From assembly GCA_002483765.1 (NCBI GenBank), contig DLIO01000093.1, positions 1 through 24,205 of the forward strand: a stretch of 24,205 nucleotides of DNA. Reading direction: 5' to 3'. Below the pieces are notes generated by a model. It did no database searches and was not told the origin of the DNA. It saw only the letters and a program-made list of their open reading frames with translations. The position numbers were made by a program, and so were the translations under genes. The stretch comes from Lentisphaeria bacterium UBA7640 (lineage in GTDB: Bacteria; Verrucomicrobiota; Lentisphaeria; Victivallales; Victivallaceae). Of the stretch, positions 16,701 to 22,977 are shown in pieces; positions within the stretch are counted from its first letter, which is position 1, and each line of letters begins with the position of its first letter.

Positions 16701-17292
16701 ATTTCATGTCTAACAATGATTTCATTTCACTGTAATCCATCAGTTCTACTTTCTGGATTTCATGAGATGTACGAAATCCGTCAAAGAAACTAAGGAACGG
16801 AACTTCACTTTCAAGAGTGGCAAGGTGCGATACTAATGCTAAATCATGAGTTTCTTGAATAGAAGCAGCGGAAGTCATTGCAAAGCCGGTTCCGCGACAA
16901 GCCATTACGTCAGAGTGATCTCCGAAGATTGATAGCGATTGAGCCGCTAAGGCACGAGCTGTCACATGAAAAACGGTAGGCAACATTTCGCCAGCGATCT
17001 TGTACATGTTTGGAACCATCAGGAGTAAACCCTGTGATGCCGTATAAGTTGTCGTTAAAGCTCCAGCACTCAATGCGCCGTGAACTGCTCCGGCAGCGCC
17101 GGCTTCTGATTGCATCTCAGAAACGGTCAATACGTCGCCGAACATGTTTTTTTGTCCTTGACTCGCCCAGATGTCAGCATACTCTCCCATCGTTGAAGAT
17201 GGAGTAATTGGGTAGATAGCTGCCACTTCGCTGAATGCATAGGACACGTATGCAGCCGCATAGTTGCCGTCTATGGTAATCTTTTTTGCCAT
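13774..17292 (-). CDS. nifJ: Pyruvate:ferredoxin (flavodoxin) oxidoreductase
   Basis: A 1172-residue single-chain enzyme that decarboxylates pyruvate to acetyl-CoA and CO2 and reduces ferredoxin or flavodoxin. Domain order is that of NifJ/YdbK. The N-terminal pyrimidine-binding domain has YPITPSSTMGEYAD; next are the transketolase-C-like and gamma domains with GLGADGTVGSNKNSIKIIG. The ferredoxin domain has two 4Fe-4S motifs, CIQCNQCVMACP (Cys684, 687, 690, 694) and CTGCGVCIETCP (Cys740, 743, 746, 750). The TPP domain has CAGCGETP, ATGCSSIYGG and GDGWAYDIGFGGLDHV near 966-982. Length equals the family's. ATG 17292 is chosen because GGAGG lies 8 bases upstream; an in-frame ATG 30 bases earlier has no such site. 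It is monocistronic, between its own promoter and terminator. It points to anaerobic pyruvate metabolism and supplies acetyl-CoA. Confidence 0.97.
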   Translation of the reverse strand: MAKKITIDGNYAAAYVSYAFSEVAAIYPITPSSTMGEYADIWASQGQKNMFGDVLTVSEMQSEAGAAGAVHGALSAGALTTTYTASQGLLLMVPNMYKIAGEMLPTVFHVTARALAAQSLSIFGDHSDVMACRGTGFAMTSAASIQETHDLALVSHLATLESEVPFLSFFDGFRTSHEIQKVELMDYSEMKSLLDMKYLEKFRARGLRPEAPYAKMAAQNPDVYFQGRETTNNQYAAVPGIVQKYMDKVAAVTGRPLHLCDYVGAPDADKVIISMGSSCETIEETINLLNGQGEKLGLLKVRLYRPFPAEALLKVLPKTVKKIAVLDRLKEPGSLGEPLYVDVKAALYDSGIKVIGGRYGLASKEFTPRMVKAVYQHLDGKCTTNFTVGINDDVSNLSLKVDEQVLMDHAGLTECMFWGLGADGTVGSNKNSIKIIGDNTDKYVQAYFVYDSKKSGGITISHLRFGDTPIMSQYTIATPHFVACHNPAYIGRYDMLDGIREGGTFLLNSELPADKVFASFTRDMQETIIKKKINVYTIDALKISMDAGLGARINTVMQVCFFALAKIIPQDEAIGYIKKALEKTFKKKGDEIVAKNIVCVDNSLKNLAKVAIPDTITESFVPPVLIPDDAGDFGVKLMKPILHQKGDDIPVSAMSYDGSMPIATSKLEKRGIAPAVPKWLSDNCIQCNQCVMACPHAVIRAKQIDPADLAGAPKAFETVESKTKNDRDLKYRIQVYIEDCTGCGVCIETCPAKEKALEFEHIDEARAAGQGDNYKFFEELPDDVVDGAAITTVKGSQFLRPYFEFSGACAGCGETPYVKLVSQLYGNRMVVANATGCSSIYGGSFPSLPYCKDKDGRGPAWANSLFEDNAEYGYGMRIAVDKNREQLMKNVKHALELGGANIDLKAALGKGLEMWDKTDSEAIANQKAISILLPEALKSANGEIKDVLTKITELKDYFVDKSVWIIGGDGWAYDIGFGGLDHVVSQNRNVNILVLDTEVYSNTGGQASKATPIGAVALFANAGMRMAKKNLGFMCMTYGNVYVASISMGANRQQALKAIQEAEAHDGPSIIMAYSPCIAHRIKGDMRMSQVAMKEAVDSGYWPLYRYNPAAEKPFIWETREPKMDYLEFIKSQGRYAMLNKTAPKEAEAIFEAAKVDAKRRMDFYQKLGEIM

Positions 17293-17366
17293 TGATAAAA
17301 CCTCCGTTTGGTTGATGGCCATTGTATATTTCTAATGGAATTTTCCTTGAGAATTAGAATCTATAG

Positions 17367-17394
17367 AATATACAATCTTTTAACGTCTTTTCAA
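17367..17394 (-). promoter_or_regulatory. Candidate nifJ promoter
   Basis: On the - strand TTGAAA (17394-17389) and TATATT (17372-17367) are 16 bases apart, in an AT-rich setting. Transcription would start near 17360 and leave a leader of about 68 bases that includes GGAGG at 17305-17301. Confidence 0.45.
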
Positions 17395-17576
17395 CCATTT
17401 TGAGAAAGAGATGTTTTCTATAATGTAATCCGTTGAAGGTAATTTGTAATTTGGGTAGATTTAAAGAGCCGCCAAAAAATAATCTTTAAGAATAGTGTGG
17501 TAAACCCTAAAAAATAACTTTAACAACTCATGAAAAATGAAAATATCTCGATGAACAGCAATTTTTAAAAAAGTGA

Positions 17577-17606
17577 TTGGTATTTTTGAGTTTCATTTGC
17601 TATAAT
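17577..17606 (+). promoter_or_regulatory. Candidate promoter of the secreted cysteine-rich protein gene
   Basis: TTGGTA (17577-17582), an 18-base spacer, and a perfect TATAAT (17601-17606). Transcription would start near 17613, about 50 bases before the ATG at 17663. Confidence 0.5.
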
Positions 17607-17662
17607 GTAAATGTTAAATATTATATATTGAATAAATTAAAAATACCTTACGGGAGGAAACA

Positions 17663-18220
17663 ATGGTCAAGAAGTATCTGTTAATTCTATTAATGTTGAG
17701 TGGTATGATGGCAAGCGCCGAAGCACCGAAAAAAGGTTCTTTGAGAGCCAAGATTCGTGCTCTTGATAATCAGCCGATACCGACTAAGCTAGTGTCAACG
17801 GTCAGCGAACCGATTGCTCCGATTCCAGATAAAATCACTTATCATTGTCCTGTTTGCGAGAAAGATACTGTTCATGTCCGGCCAATTACGGCATATCGTC
17901 ACACGATGTGGCCAATTTGTATGCTGGATTACGTGAGAACAAGCGTATCTGATATTAGTAAAAAGAGTAAATTGCCAATAAAACTTGACGAAAGGGCTTT
18001 CTGTCAATTTTGCTCTGATGGAAAAAACAAGGATACCGTATTTATTGAAATCGAAGTCGAGGGCAAAACGGTGAAAAATGCTTATCAAAACAATGATTTA
18101 AGAATTCTAAAAGCTTTTTTCAACAATCAGAATTATGTGAATATTCAACGCGGTAGTGGCTTTCGCGCATATCCTCTGAAAAATTATATACCACGCATCA
18201 ACGTGTTGCTTGGACTATAA
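17663..18220 (+). CDS. Secreted cysteine-rich protein of unknown function
   Basis: A 185-residue protein that I do not recognise. The N-terminus MVKKYLLILLMLSGMMASAEA is a clear Sec signal peptide with probable cleavage after ASA or AEA. The mature part has a Pro-rich lead (35-56) and then CPVC (Cys62, Cys65), a single Cys86 and CQFC (Cys114, Cys117), which together look like a treble-clef or ribbon metal site. The remainder (125-185) looks like beta strands, with EIEVEGKTVKNAY. GGGAGG lies just upstream of ATG 17663, and it has its own promoter and a strong terminator, so it is a single-gene unit. Position between nifJ and a LOG-family gene gives no clue. Exported proteins with pairs of CxxC may bind metal or carry disulfides; sequence alone does not decide. 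Confidence 0.75.
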   Translation: MVKKYLLILLMLSGMMASAEAPKKGSLRAKIRALDNQPIPTKLVSTVSEPIAPIPDKITYHCPVCEKDTVHVRPITAYRHTMWPICMLDYVRTSVSDISKKSKLPIKLDERAFCQFCSDGKNKDTVFIEIEVEGKTVKNAYQNNDLRILKAFFNNQNYVNIQRGSGFRAYPLKNYIPRINVLLGL

Positions 18221-18274
18221 TCCTCAAACAAAACTCTTCGGCTATGCCTCGGAATTTCCAAAAATAATGCGACT

Positions 18275-18309
18275 AAATCCACGCGCACAATGCGCGCGTG
18301 GATTTTTTT
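18275..18309 (+). terminator. GCGCGC hairpin family, copy 4: canonical Rho-independent terminator
   Basis: AAATCCACGCG (18275-18285) pairs over 11 bases with CGCGTGGATTT (18295-18305), and seven T run at 18303-18309. The middle ACGCGCACAATGCGCGC (18281-18297) matches the family core at 15 of 17 positions. It lies 54 bp after the stop of the secreted protein gene and 26 bp past the convergent LOG-family gene. On the - strand no T-run follows. Confidence 0.88.
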
Positions 18310-18335
18310 GTGTCTAAAAACTTATTAATATTTAA

Positions 18336-19037
18336 TTATCTGACGGTGGCTTGAATACCAAAACGATGTGATCTACGTATGATTTCAAGTGCTTCTTCCG
18401 CGGTGTCAACAACTTCGTAGAGTTCGAGATCATCTTTGTTGATCATCCCTTCTGCAAGCAGGGTGTCATGGCAAAAATCTAAAAAACCTTTCCAATATTC
18501 GCGTCCGACGATTACTATTGGAATATCATTGACCTTGTCGGTTTGAATCATCGTCAGTGCTTCACTTAATTCGTCAAGAGTCCCAAACCCGCCAGGAAAA
18601 ATCATGATCCCAAGTGAGTATTTCAGAAAACAGACTTTGCGCACAAAGAAGTAACGAAAAAAGAGACTTTTTGTTTGAAAACTATTGGGTTTTTGTTCAC
18701 TTGGAAGGTCGATATTTAGGCCAACAGAGATGCCGCCGGCTTCATACGCGCCTTTATTCGCGGCTTCCATGATGCCACCGCCGCCACCGGTAAGTACGCC
18801 ATAACCGCCTTCTACCAGCATTTTACCGGCTTTTTCAGCCTCTAGATAAATTGCCGAGGTTGCTTTGGTGCGTGCGGATCCAAAGAGAGAAATCAGTGGT
18901 CCCTGAGAGGTCATAACTTCGAAGGCATCGACAAATTCAGCCATTATTCTGAAAATTCGCCAAGTGTCGTCTTTGTGGCTGATGTCGCTAGCGGCACTAA
19001 TTTTTTCCAAGTATGGATTTTTTAAAAAATCTTTCAT
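18336..19037 (-). CDS. LOG family protein (TIGR00730-type Rossmann-fold nucleotide phosphoribohydrolase-like)
   Basis: A 233-residue protein of the LOG / lysine-decarboxylase-like family, whose characterised members split nucleoside 5'-monophosphates, including cytokinin ribotides, into base and ribose 5-phosphate. Diagnostic motifs are GSAR (53-56), GGGGGIMEAANKGA (84-97) and PGGFGTLDEL (148-157), matching the PGGxGTxxE consensus. ATG 19037 is chosen: AAGGAT lies about 7 bases before it, and the longer frame (to 19268) would overlap the divergent L,D-transpeptidase gene and shows no family sequence. It is divergent from that gene and convergent with the secreted protein gene. Its real substrate is unknown; the 50-residue N-terminal extension before the Rossmann core is typical of the larger bacterial subgroup. 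Confidence 0.9.
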   Translation of the reverse strand: MKDFLKNPYLEKISAASDISHKDDTWRIFRIMAEFVDAFEVMTSQGPLISLFGSARTKATSAIYLEAEKAGKMLVEGGYGVLTGGGGGIMEAANKGAYEAGGISVGLNIDLPSEQKPNSFQTKSLFFRYFFVRKVCFLKYSLGIMIFPGGFGTLDELSEALTMIQTDKVNDIPIVIVGREYWKGFLDFCHDTLLAEGMINKDDLELYEVVDTAEEALEIIRRSHRFGIQATVR

Positions 19038-19063
19038 AAATATATCCTTTTTGTTTTGACTTA

Positions 19064-19091
19064 AAGATAACGTGAGTGTGCTAAAGGTCAA
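19064..19091 (-). promoter_or_regulatory. Candidate promoter of the LOG-family gene
   Basis: On the - strand TTGACC (19091-19086), a 16-base spacer, and TATCTT (19069-19064). This leaves a leader of roughly 20 bases before ATG 19037 that includes the AAGGAT ribosome site. Confidence 0.45.
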
Positions 19092-19118
19092 GAGAATATG
19101 TGAAAAACTGTCGCTAAG

Positions 19119-19147
19119 CTGGCAAAAAAAATTCGGGAATGTATATT
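19119..19147 (+). promoter_or_regulatory. Candidate promoter of the L,D-transpeptidase-accA operon
   Basis: CTGGCA (19119-19124), a 17-base spacer, and TATATT (19142-19147). Transcription would start near 19154, about 33 bases before ATG 19187. The -35 box is a modest match. Confidence 0.4.
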
Positions 19148-19186
19148 CGTTGGCGATTGTAGTGTGAGATTTACAGGGAATAAGAT

Positions 19187-20248
19187 ATGAGTAATATACA
19201 TTTTGATTTTGATGCGGATCATAAACGCAATTCTGGAATGAATCGAGGTCTGCGCCGTTTACTGACAATAGGACTAGCTTTGCTCGTTCTTGTTGCCCTT
19301 GGAATCACTGTTTATAAGTTATTCTCTGGTGGCAAAAAAGATCAACCCAAACCATTAGTTATAAAAACAGAAGATATTCCGGCTAAGACCACTATCCATA
19401 CGCCATTAAAGAAGGTTGAAGATATTCGAAAAACGGTAAAACCGGCAGTCCCCGCCCCTCAGACACCGCTTTCTGATGCTAATGTAATTAAATTTGAAGG
19501 GCGTAAAATCACGGAAATTATTAATGAAGCACGGCAGTTAAATGAAAAAAAAGAGTTTGGCCAAGCTCGAAAACTTTTAGATCCGGTTTTGGACTCTGGT
19601 GCAGTGAAACTATTTTCCGCCGAATGGCTAGCTGTTGCTGAAGAATTGAGCAAGGCTAATAGCGGTATTTTCTTCACTGACCTACCTTTTCCACCACACA
19701 AACTAACCTATATCGTCAAACGTGGCGACACTTTGGATAGAATTGCAACGGAACACAATACCACAATCGAGGGGGTACAGAAAAGCAATGGCATCAAAGA
19801 AACCAGTTCAATGATTCAACTTGGTGCCGCAATGAGGATTTACAAAGGTGATTGGCGTATTTTGGTTTCGCGCCAACAATATTTATTGATACTGTTTGAT
19901 GGCGAACAGGTGTTTAAAATTTACCGAATTGGCGTTGGTCGCCAAGACCGAACACCAAACGGTCTATTTAAAGTATCTTCGAAAATTAAAGAACCTGCGT
20001 GGTACGCTCCAGATGGAAAAATCATTCCTTACGGTACTACGGAGAATCAACTTGGAACGCGTTGGCTGGCTTTGACGTCATCAGGCAAGACTGGCGATGA
20101 GGTCAGAGGACTTGGGATTCATGGCACTTGGGAGCCTGAAACTATTGGAACTAATAAAAGTAACGGTTGCATTCGAATGCGCAATGAAGATGTTGAGGAT
20201 TTATATTCTATCGTACCCCGGTTAATTCCGGTCGAAATTACTGATTAA
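19187..20248 (+). CDS. LysM-containing L,D-transpeptidase (YkuD domain)
   Basis: 353 residues. A cytoplasmic basic N-terminus leads to one transmembrane anchor (about 24-44, RLLTIGLALLVLVALGITVY). A Lys/Pro-rich linker and a short helical stretch (107-155) follow. The LysM domain spans about 172-220 (YIVKRGDTLDRIATEHNTT), and the YkuD catalytic domain about 223-351. The active-site motif is HGTWEPETIGTNKSNGCIRM with His312 and Cys328. Such enzymes form 3-3 cross-links in peptidoglycan or attach proteins to it, acting in the periplasm. AGGGAATAAG gives a modest ribosome site before ATG 19187. It is the first gene of a four-gene run, 13 bp before accA, and ends with the normal YkuD C-terminus. 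Confidence 0.93.
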   Translation: MSNIHFDFDADHKRNSGMNRGLRRLLTIGLALLVLVALGITVYKLFSGGKKDQPKPLVIKTEDIPAKTTIHTPLKKVEDIRKTVKPAVPAPQTPLSDANVIKFEGRKITEIINEARQLNEKKEFGQARKLLDPVLDSGAVKLFSAEWLAVAEELSKANSGIFFTDLPFPPHKLTYIVKRGDTLDRIATEHNTTIEGVQKSNGIKETSSMIQLGAAMRIYKGDWRILVSRQQYLLILFDGEQVFKIYRIGVGRQDRTPNGLFKVSSKIKEPAWYAPDGKIIPYGTTENQLGTRWLALTSSGKTGDEVRGLGIHGTWEPETIGTNKSNGCIRMRNEDVEDLYSIVPRLIPVEITD

Positions 20249-20261
20249 TTAAGGTGAAATA

Positions 20262-21308
20262 ATGGCTGATCCGATTTTGGTTTTTGAAAAACCTATATTT
20301 GAACTTGAAAAAAAGATTCGCGAACTTGAAGATTTGAATACATCAGAGAGTATTGATGTAACTAACGAAATTGTTTTGCTTGGGGATAAGCTCCAAGAAA
20401 CCATGCGTACGATTTATCAATCATTGACGCCTTGGCAACGCGTTCAGTTGGCGCGTCATCCTAAACGCCCTTACACCCTGGATTATGTCAGTTTGATATT
20501 TACTGATTTTCTAGAGTTTCACGGCGATCGACGCTTCCGTGATGATTCGGCGATTGTTGGCGGTTTTGCGAAATTTGAAGGCCAAAGAGTGATGATTATC
20601 GGCACGCAAAAAGGGCGTGACATGAAGGAAAATGTCTACCGTAATTTCGGTTGGCCATCTCCTGAAGGTTATCGTAAAGCTTTGCGTTTAATGCAGTTGG
20701 CTGATAAAGCTAACGTTCCGATCATTACCTTTGTGGATACACCAGGCGCTTATCCCGGCATTGCTTCTGAGGAGCGTCATATTGCTGAAGCGATTGCAGT
20801 TAACCTGCGCGATATGTTCGCGTTAAAAGTTCCGGTCATCTCTATTATTATCGGCGAAGGCGGTAGTGGTGGTGCGATTGGTATCGGGGTCGGAAATCGT
20901 ATTTTAATCATGGAAAACTCTTATTACTCAGTTATCACTCCTGAAGGGTGCGCGGCTATTTTATGGAAAGATCGTTCATTTGCGGAAGTTGCCGCCAAAG
21001 CGCTGTGTCTTACTGCGTCCGATTTAGTACGCTTGAAAGTTGCTGACTCGATTATCCCTGAACCGCTTGGTGGAGCCCATCGCGATTACCTGTTCACCGC
21101 CGAAGCTATGCGTAAAGTTCTGAAGAAAAACCTAAACGAGCTCAGCAAAATGAGCGTGCCCAAGCTATTGGAACAGCGTTATCGTAAATTCCGCGAAATC
21201 TCGGAATTCGCCGAAGCAGTAACGCCTGCAGAAGAACCCGAATTAAAAACGCCTGTACCTGAAGCAGAAGAAGCCCCGTCGTCAACCGGCGCAAGCAGCG
21301 ATGAATAA
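20262..21308 (+). CDS. accA: Acetyl-CoA carboxylase carboxyltransferase subunit alpha
   Basis: 348 residues, somewhat longer than the usual 315-325. It forms the carboxyltransferase with AccD and makes malonyl-CoA, the first committed step of fatty acid synthesis. Family blocks are FTDFLEFHGDRRFRDDSAIVGG (80-101), GTQKGRDMKENVYRNFGWPSPEGYRKALRLM (114-144, broken here only by wording), FVDTPGAYPGIASEERHIAEAI (157-178), IIGEGGSGGAIGIGVGNRI (196-214) and SVITPEGCAAILWKD (223-237). The extra length is an acidic, Pro/Glu-rich tail (320-348). AAGGTG lies five bases before ATG 20262. The last 8 bp overlap the GNAT gene. accD is not in the window. Confidence 0.97.
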   Translation: MADPILVFEKPIFELEKKIRELEDLNTSESIDVTNEIVLLGDKLQETMRTIYQSLTPWQRVQLARHPKRPYTLDYVSLIFTDFLEFHGDRRFRDDSAIVGGFAKFEGQRVMIIGTQKGRDMKENVYRNFGWPSPEGYRKALRLMQLADKANVPIITFVDTPGAYPGIASEERHIAEAIAVNLRDMFALKVPVISIIIGEGGSGGAIGIGVGNRILIMENSYYSVITPEGCAAILWKDRSFAEVAAKALCLTASDLVRLKVADSIIPEPLGGAHRDYLFTAEAMRKVLKKNLNELSKMSVPKLLEQRYRKFREISEFAEAVTPAEEPELKTPVPEAEEAPSSTGASSDE

Positions 21309-21780
21309 ACAGCTGAACATCAAAGTCAGAGCGGCCATTTCTGAAGATGCCGCGGCGATAAAAAAAATCCTTGATGTCTATGTTGTTCAACAGATTGTGC
21401 TTGAGCGTAGCGAAGAGGATATTCGTTCATACATTAAAAATTTCGTAGTTGCCGAAATAGACGGAGTTTGCCAAGGATGTTGTGCCGTACGAGATTTTGG
21501 CAACAATCTTTTGGAAGTGCGTTCTCTTGCTGTAAATGCCGACCTAATTGGTGCCGGAATTGGTAAAAAAATGGTTAATTTTATTATCGAACGCCTTAAG
21601 GCGGAACGTCCTCAGTTTCGCTTATTTGCTTTAACTTTACGACCGGATTTCTTTCAAAAGAATGGTTTTAAAATCGTTGAAATGTCGCTGTTCCCGGAAA
21701 AAATTTGGAGCGACTGCGCGAAATGTCCCAAAAAAGATTGCTGCGACGAAGTGGCGGTACTAATGGAACATGGCTACTGA
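21301..21780 (+). CDS. GNAT acetyltransferase of the single-domain N-acetylglutamate synthase type
   Basis: 159 residues. The N-terminal half begins VRAAISEDAAAIKKILD and has FVVAEIDGVCQGCCAV; the acetyl-CoA loop reads LIGAGIGKKM (82-91); then FALTLRPDFFQKNGFK (109-124). The C-terminal IWSDCAKCPKKDCCDEVAV (135-153; Cys139, 142, 147, 148) is typical of the short, kinase-free ArgA-like enzymes (as in Rv2747-type proteins), which acetylate glutamate with acetyl-CoA in the first step of arginine synthesis. The cysteine group may bind metal. It overlaps accA by 8 bp and the next gene by 11 bp, so it is translationally coupled to both. No other arginine genes are present in the window, so the role rests on family likeness. 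Confidence 0.82.
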   Translation: MNKQLNIKVRAAISEDAAAIKKILDVYVVQQIVLERSEEDIRSYIKNFVVAEIDGVCQGCCAVRDFGNNLLEVRSLAVNADLIGAGIGKKMVNFIIERLKAERPQFRLFALTLRPDFFQKNGFKIVEMSLFPEKIWSDCAKCPKKDCCDEVAVLMEHGY

Positions 21781-22711
21781 CTTTTCCACTCGCGTTATTA
21801 AGTCCATTATCGATGCTCAGGAAGAGGGGCAACGACTTGATTCTTGGTTGAGTAAACGTTTTTCCTACCTATCGCGTCACCGCTGGCAACAAGAGATTAA
21901 AAGCGGCCGCATTACGCTAAACACTCGCGCGACACGTTGTTCACGCTTGCTCCATGCAGGCGATACCGTGGAGTTTACTCCTGAACACGAAGAACCACCG
22001 GTTGAATTTGATTATCGGATTGTTTACGAAGATGCCGAATTACTGGTAATTGACAAAGGTGGCCGTTTGCCGTGCCATCCCGCAGGAGCATTTTTCAAAA
22101 ATACCCTGTGGCATGATTTATCGCAAAAATACGGTGATATTTTTATTGTTAACCGTTTAGACCGCGAAACCTCCGGCTTGCTGATTGCTGCACGCAATTC
22201 TGCGACTGCAGCAATCTTATCGGCTGATTTTGCTAGCAACCAAATTGACAAAGTTTATTACGCATTAGTTTTTGGAGAATTCAAAACCCCGCTATGCGCT
22301 GCAGGCTACTTGAGTTCTGATCCAGATTCCGTAATTCGCAAGAAGCGCCGTTTCTCCATGGAACCCCCTGATGGTGATTCCGAAAGCGCGCAAACTGAAT
22401 TTGAACCAATTGATTTTTCCGGCGATATTTCGCTAGTAAAAGTACGGCCACATACTGGGCGACTGCATCAAATCCGCGCGACACTCTGCTCACTGGGGTT
22501 TCCGCTGGTCGGAGACAAAATTTATGGGCCAAACGAACAATATTTCCTGAAATTTTGCGATGATGCTTTAACTGCTGAAGATTGGCAAATATTGCGCATG
22601 CGGCGCCAAGCCTTACATGCTGGTGAATTACGATTCCGACATCCAACCGACCAACGCGAGTTATCATTTGTCGCCCCGATTCCAGACGATTTTATTATGA
22701 AAAAATCATAA
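21770..22711 (+). CDS. RluA-family pseudouridine synthase
   Basis: 313 residues. An N-terminal S4 RNA-binding domain (about 20-75; RLDSWLSKRF, then a short basic stretch and LLHAGDTVEF) precedes the pseudouridine synthase domain (about 80-310). The catalytic motif is NRLDRETSGLL with Asp131; the family usually has His before RLD, and here it is Asn128-Arg-Leu-Asp. Later family blocks are DKVYYALVFGEF, KVRPHTGRLHQIRATLCSLGFPLVGD and QALHAGELRFRHP. It isomerises uridines in rRNA (23S sites for RluC/RluD-like members) or tRNA; the exact target cannot be told from sequence. The start ATG 21770 overlaps the GNAT gene by 11 bp. It is the last gene of the operon, followed after 26 bp by a family hairpin. 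Confidence 0.93.
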   Translation: MATDFSTRVIKSIIDAQEEGQRLDSWLSKRFSYLSRHRWQQEIKSGRITLNTRATRCSRLLHAGDTVEFTPEHEEPPVEFDYRIVYEDAELLVIDKGGRLPCHPAGAFFKNTLWHDLSQKYGDIFIVNRLDRETSGLLIAARNSATAAILSADFASNQIDKVYYALVFGEFKTPLCAAGYLSSDPDSVIRKKRRFSMEPPDGDSESAQTEFEPIDFSGDISLVKVRPHTGRLHQIRATLCSLGFPLVGDKIYGPNEQYFLKFCDDALTAEDWQILRMRRQALHAGELRFRHPTDQRELSFVAPIPDDFIMKKS

Positions 22712-22737
22712 CGTTTTTAGCTTTAATTTGTATTCTT

Positions 22738-22768
22738 AATTAGCGCGCGCATAATGCGCGCGCTAATT
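22738..22768. repeat. GCGCGC hairpin family, copy 5 (perfect palindrome)
   Basis: AATTAGCGCGCGCAT, a single central A and ATGCGCGCGCTAATT make a perfect 15-base-pair inverted repeat. The core GCGCGCATAATGCGCGC (22745-22761) is identical to that of copies 1 and 3. Only three T follow. It sits 26 bp after the RluA-family stop and probably ends that operon. Confidence 0.85.
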
Positions 22769-22889
22769 TAAGAGCTGACTTATGAGATCTAATAAAGATA
22801 ATTTAATGTAGTTTTAATAACATCCTTAGTTTATCCATGAAGCCGCGTTAAAGGGTGAAATGTTTTTTGGCCGATACTTAAATAACTCA

Positions 22890-22919
22890 TTGTTGAGAAA
22901 TAAATCTTGTATTTATAGT
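22890..22919 (+). promoter_or_regulatory. Candidate promoter of the MlaA-like gene
   Basis: TTGTTG (22890-22895), an 18-base spacer and TATAGT (22914-22919). Transcription would start near 22926, about 50 bases before ATG 22978, whose ribosome site is AGAGG about ten bases upstream. Confidence 0.35.
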
Positions 22920-22977
22920 TCCGAACTGTTATCTTTATTATCCTGACTTCAACAATAAAAAAAGAGGTTGCTTCTTT

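Larger units (their letters stand above)
17293..17662. other. 370 bp divergent intergenic region
   Basis: AT-rich, with no gene seen on either strand. It holds the candidate nifJ promoter on the - strand and the candidate promoter of the secreted cysteine-rich protein on the + strand. Between them (about 17400-17575) I see no inverted repeat long enough to call an operator, and no RNA gene. Confidence 0.6.

Noticed and set aside
17293..17322. Upstream in-frame ATG for nifJ
   Set aside because: The GGAGG site lies between the two ATGs and is properly spaced only for the inner one at 17292.
19038..19268. Longer N-terminus for the LOG-family protein
   Set aside because: It overlaps the divergent L,D-transpeptidase start and its promoter, shows no family sequence, and ATG 19037 has a good ribosome site.
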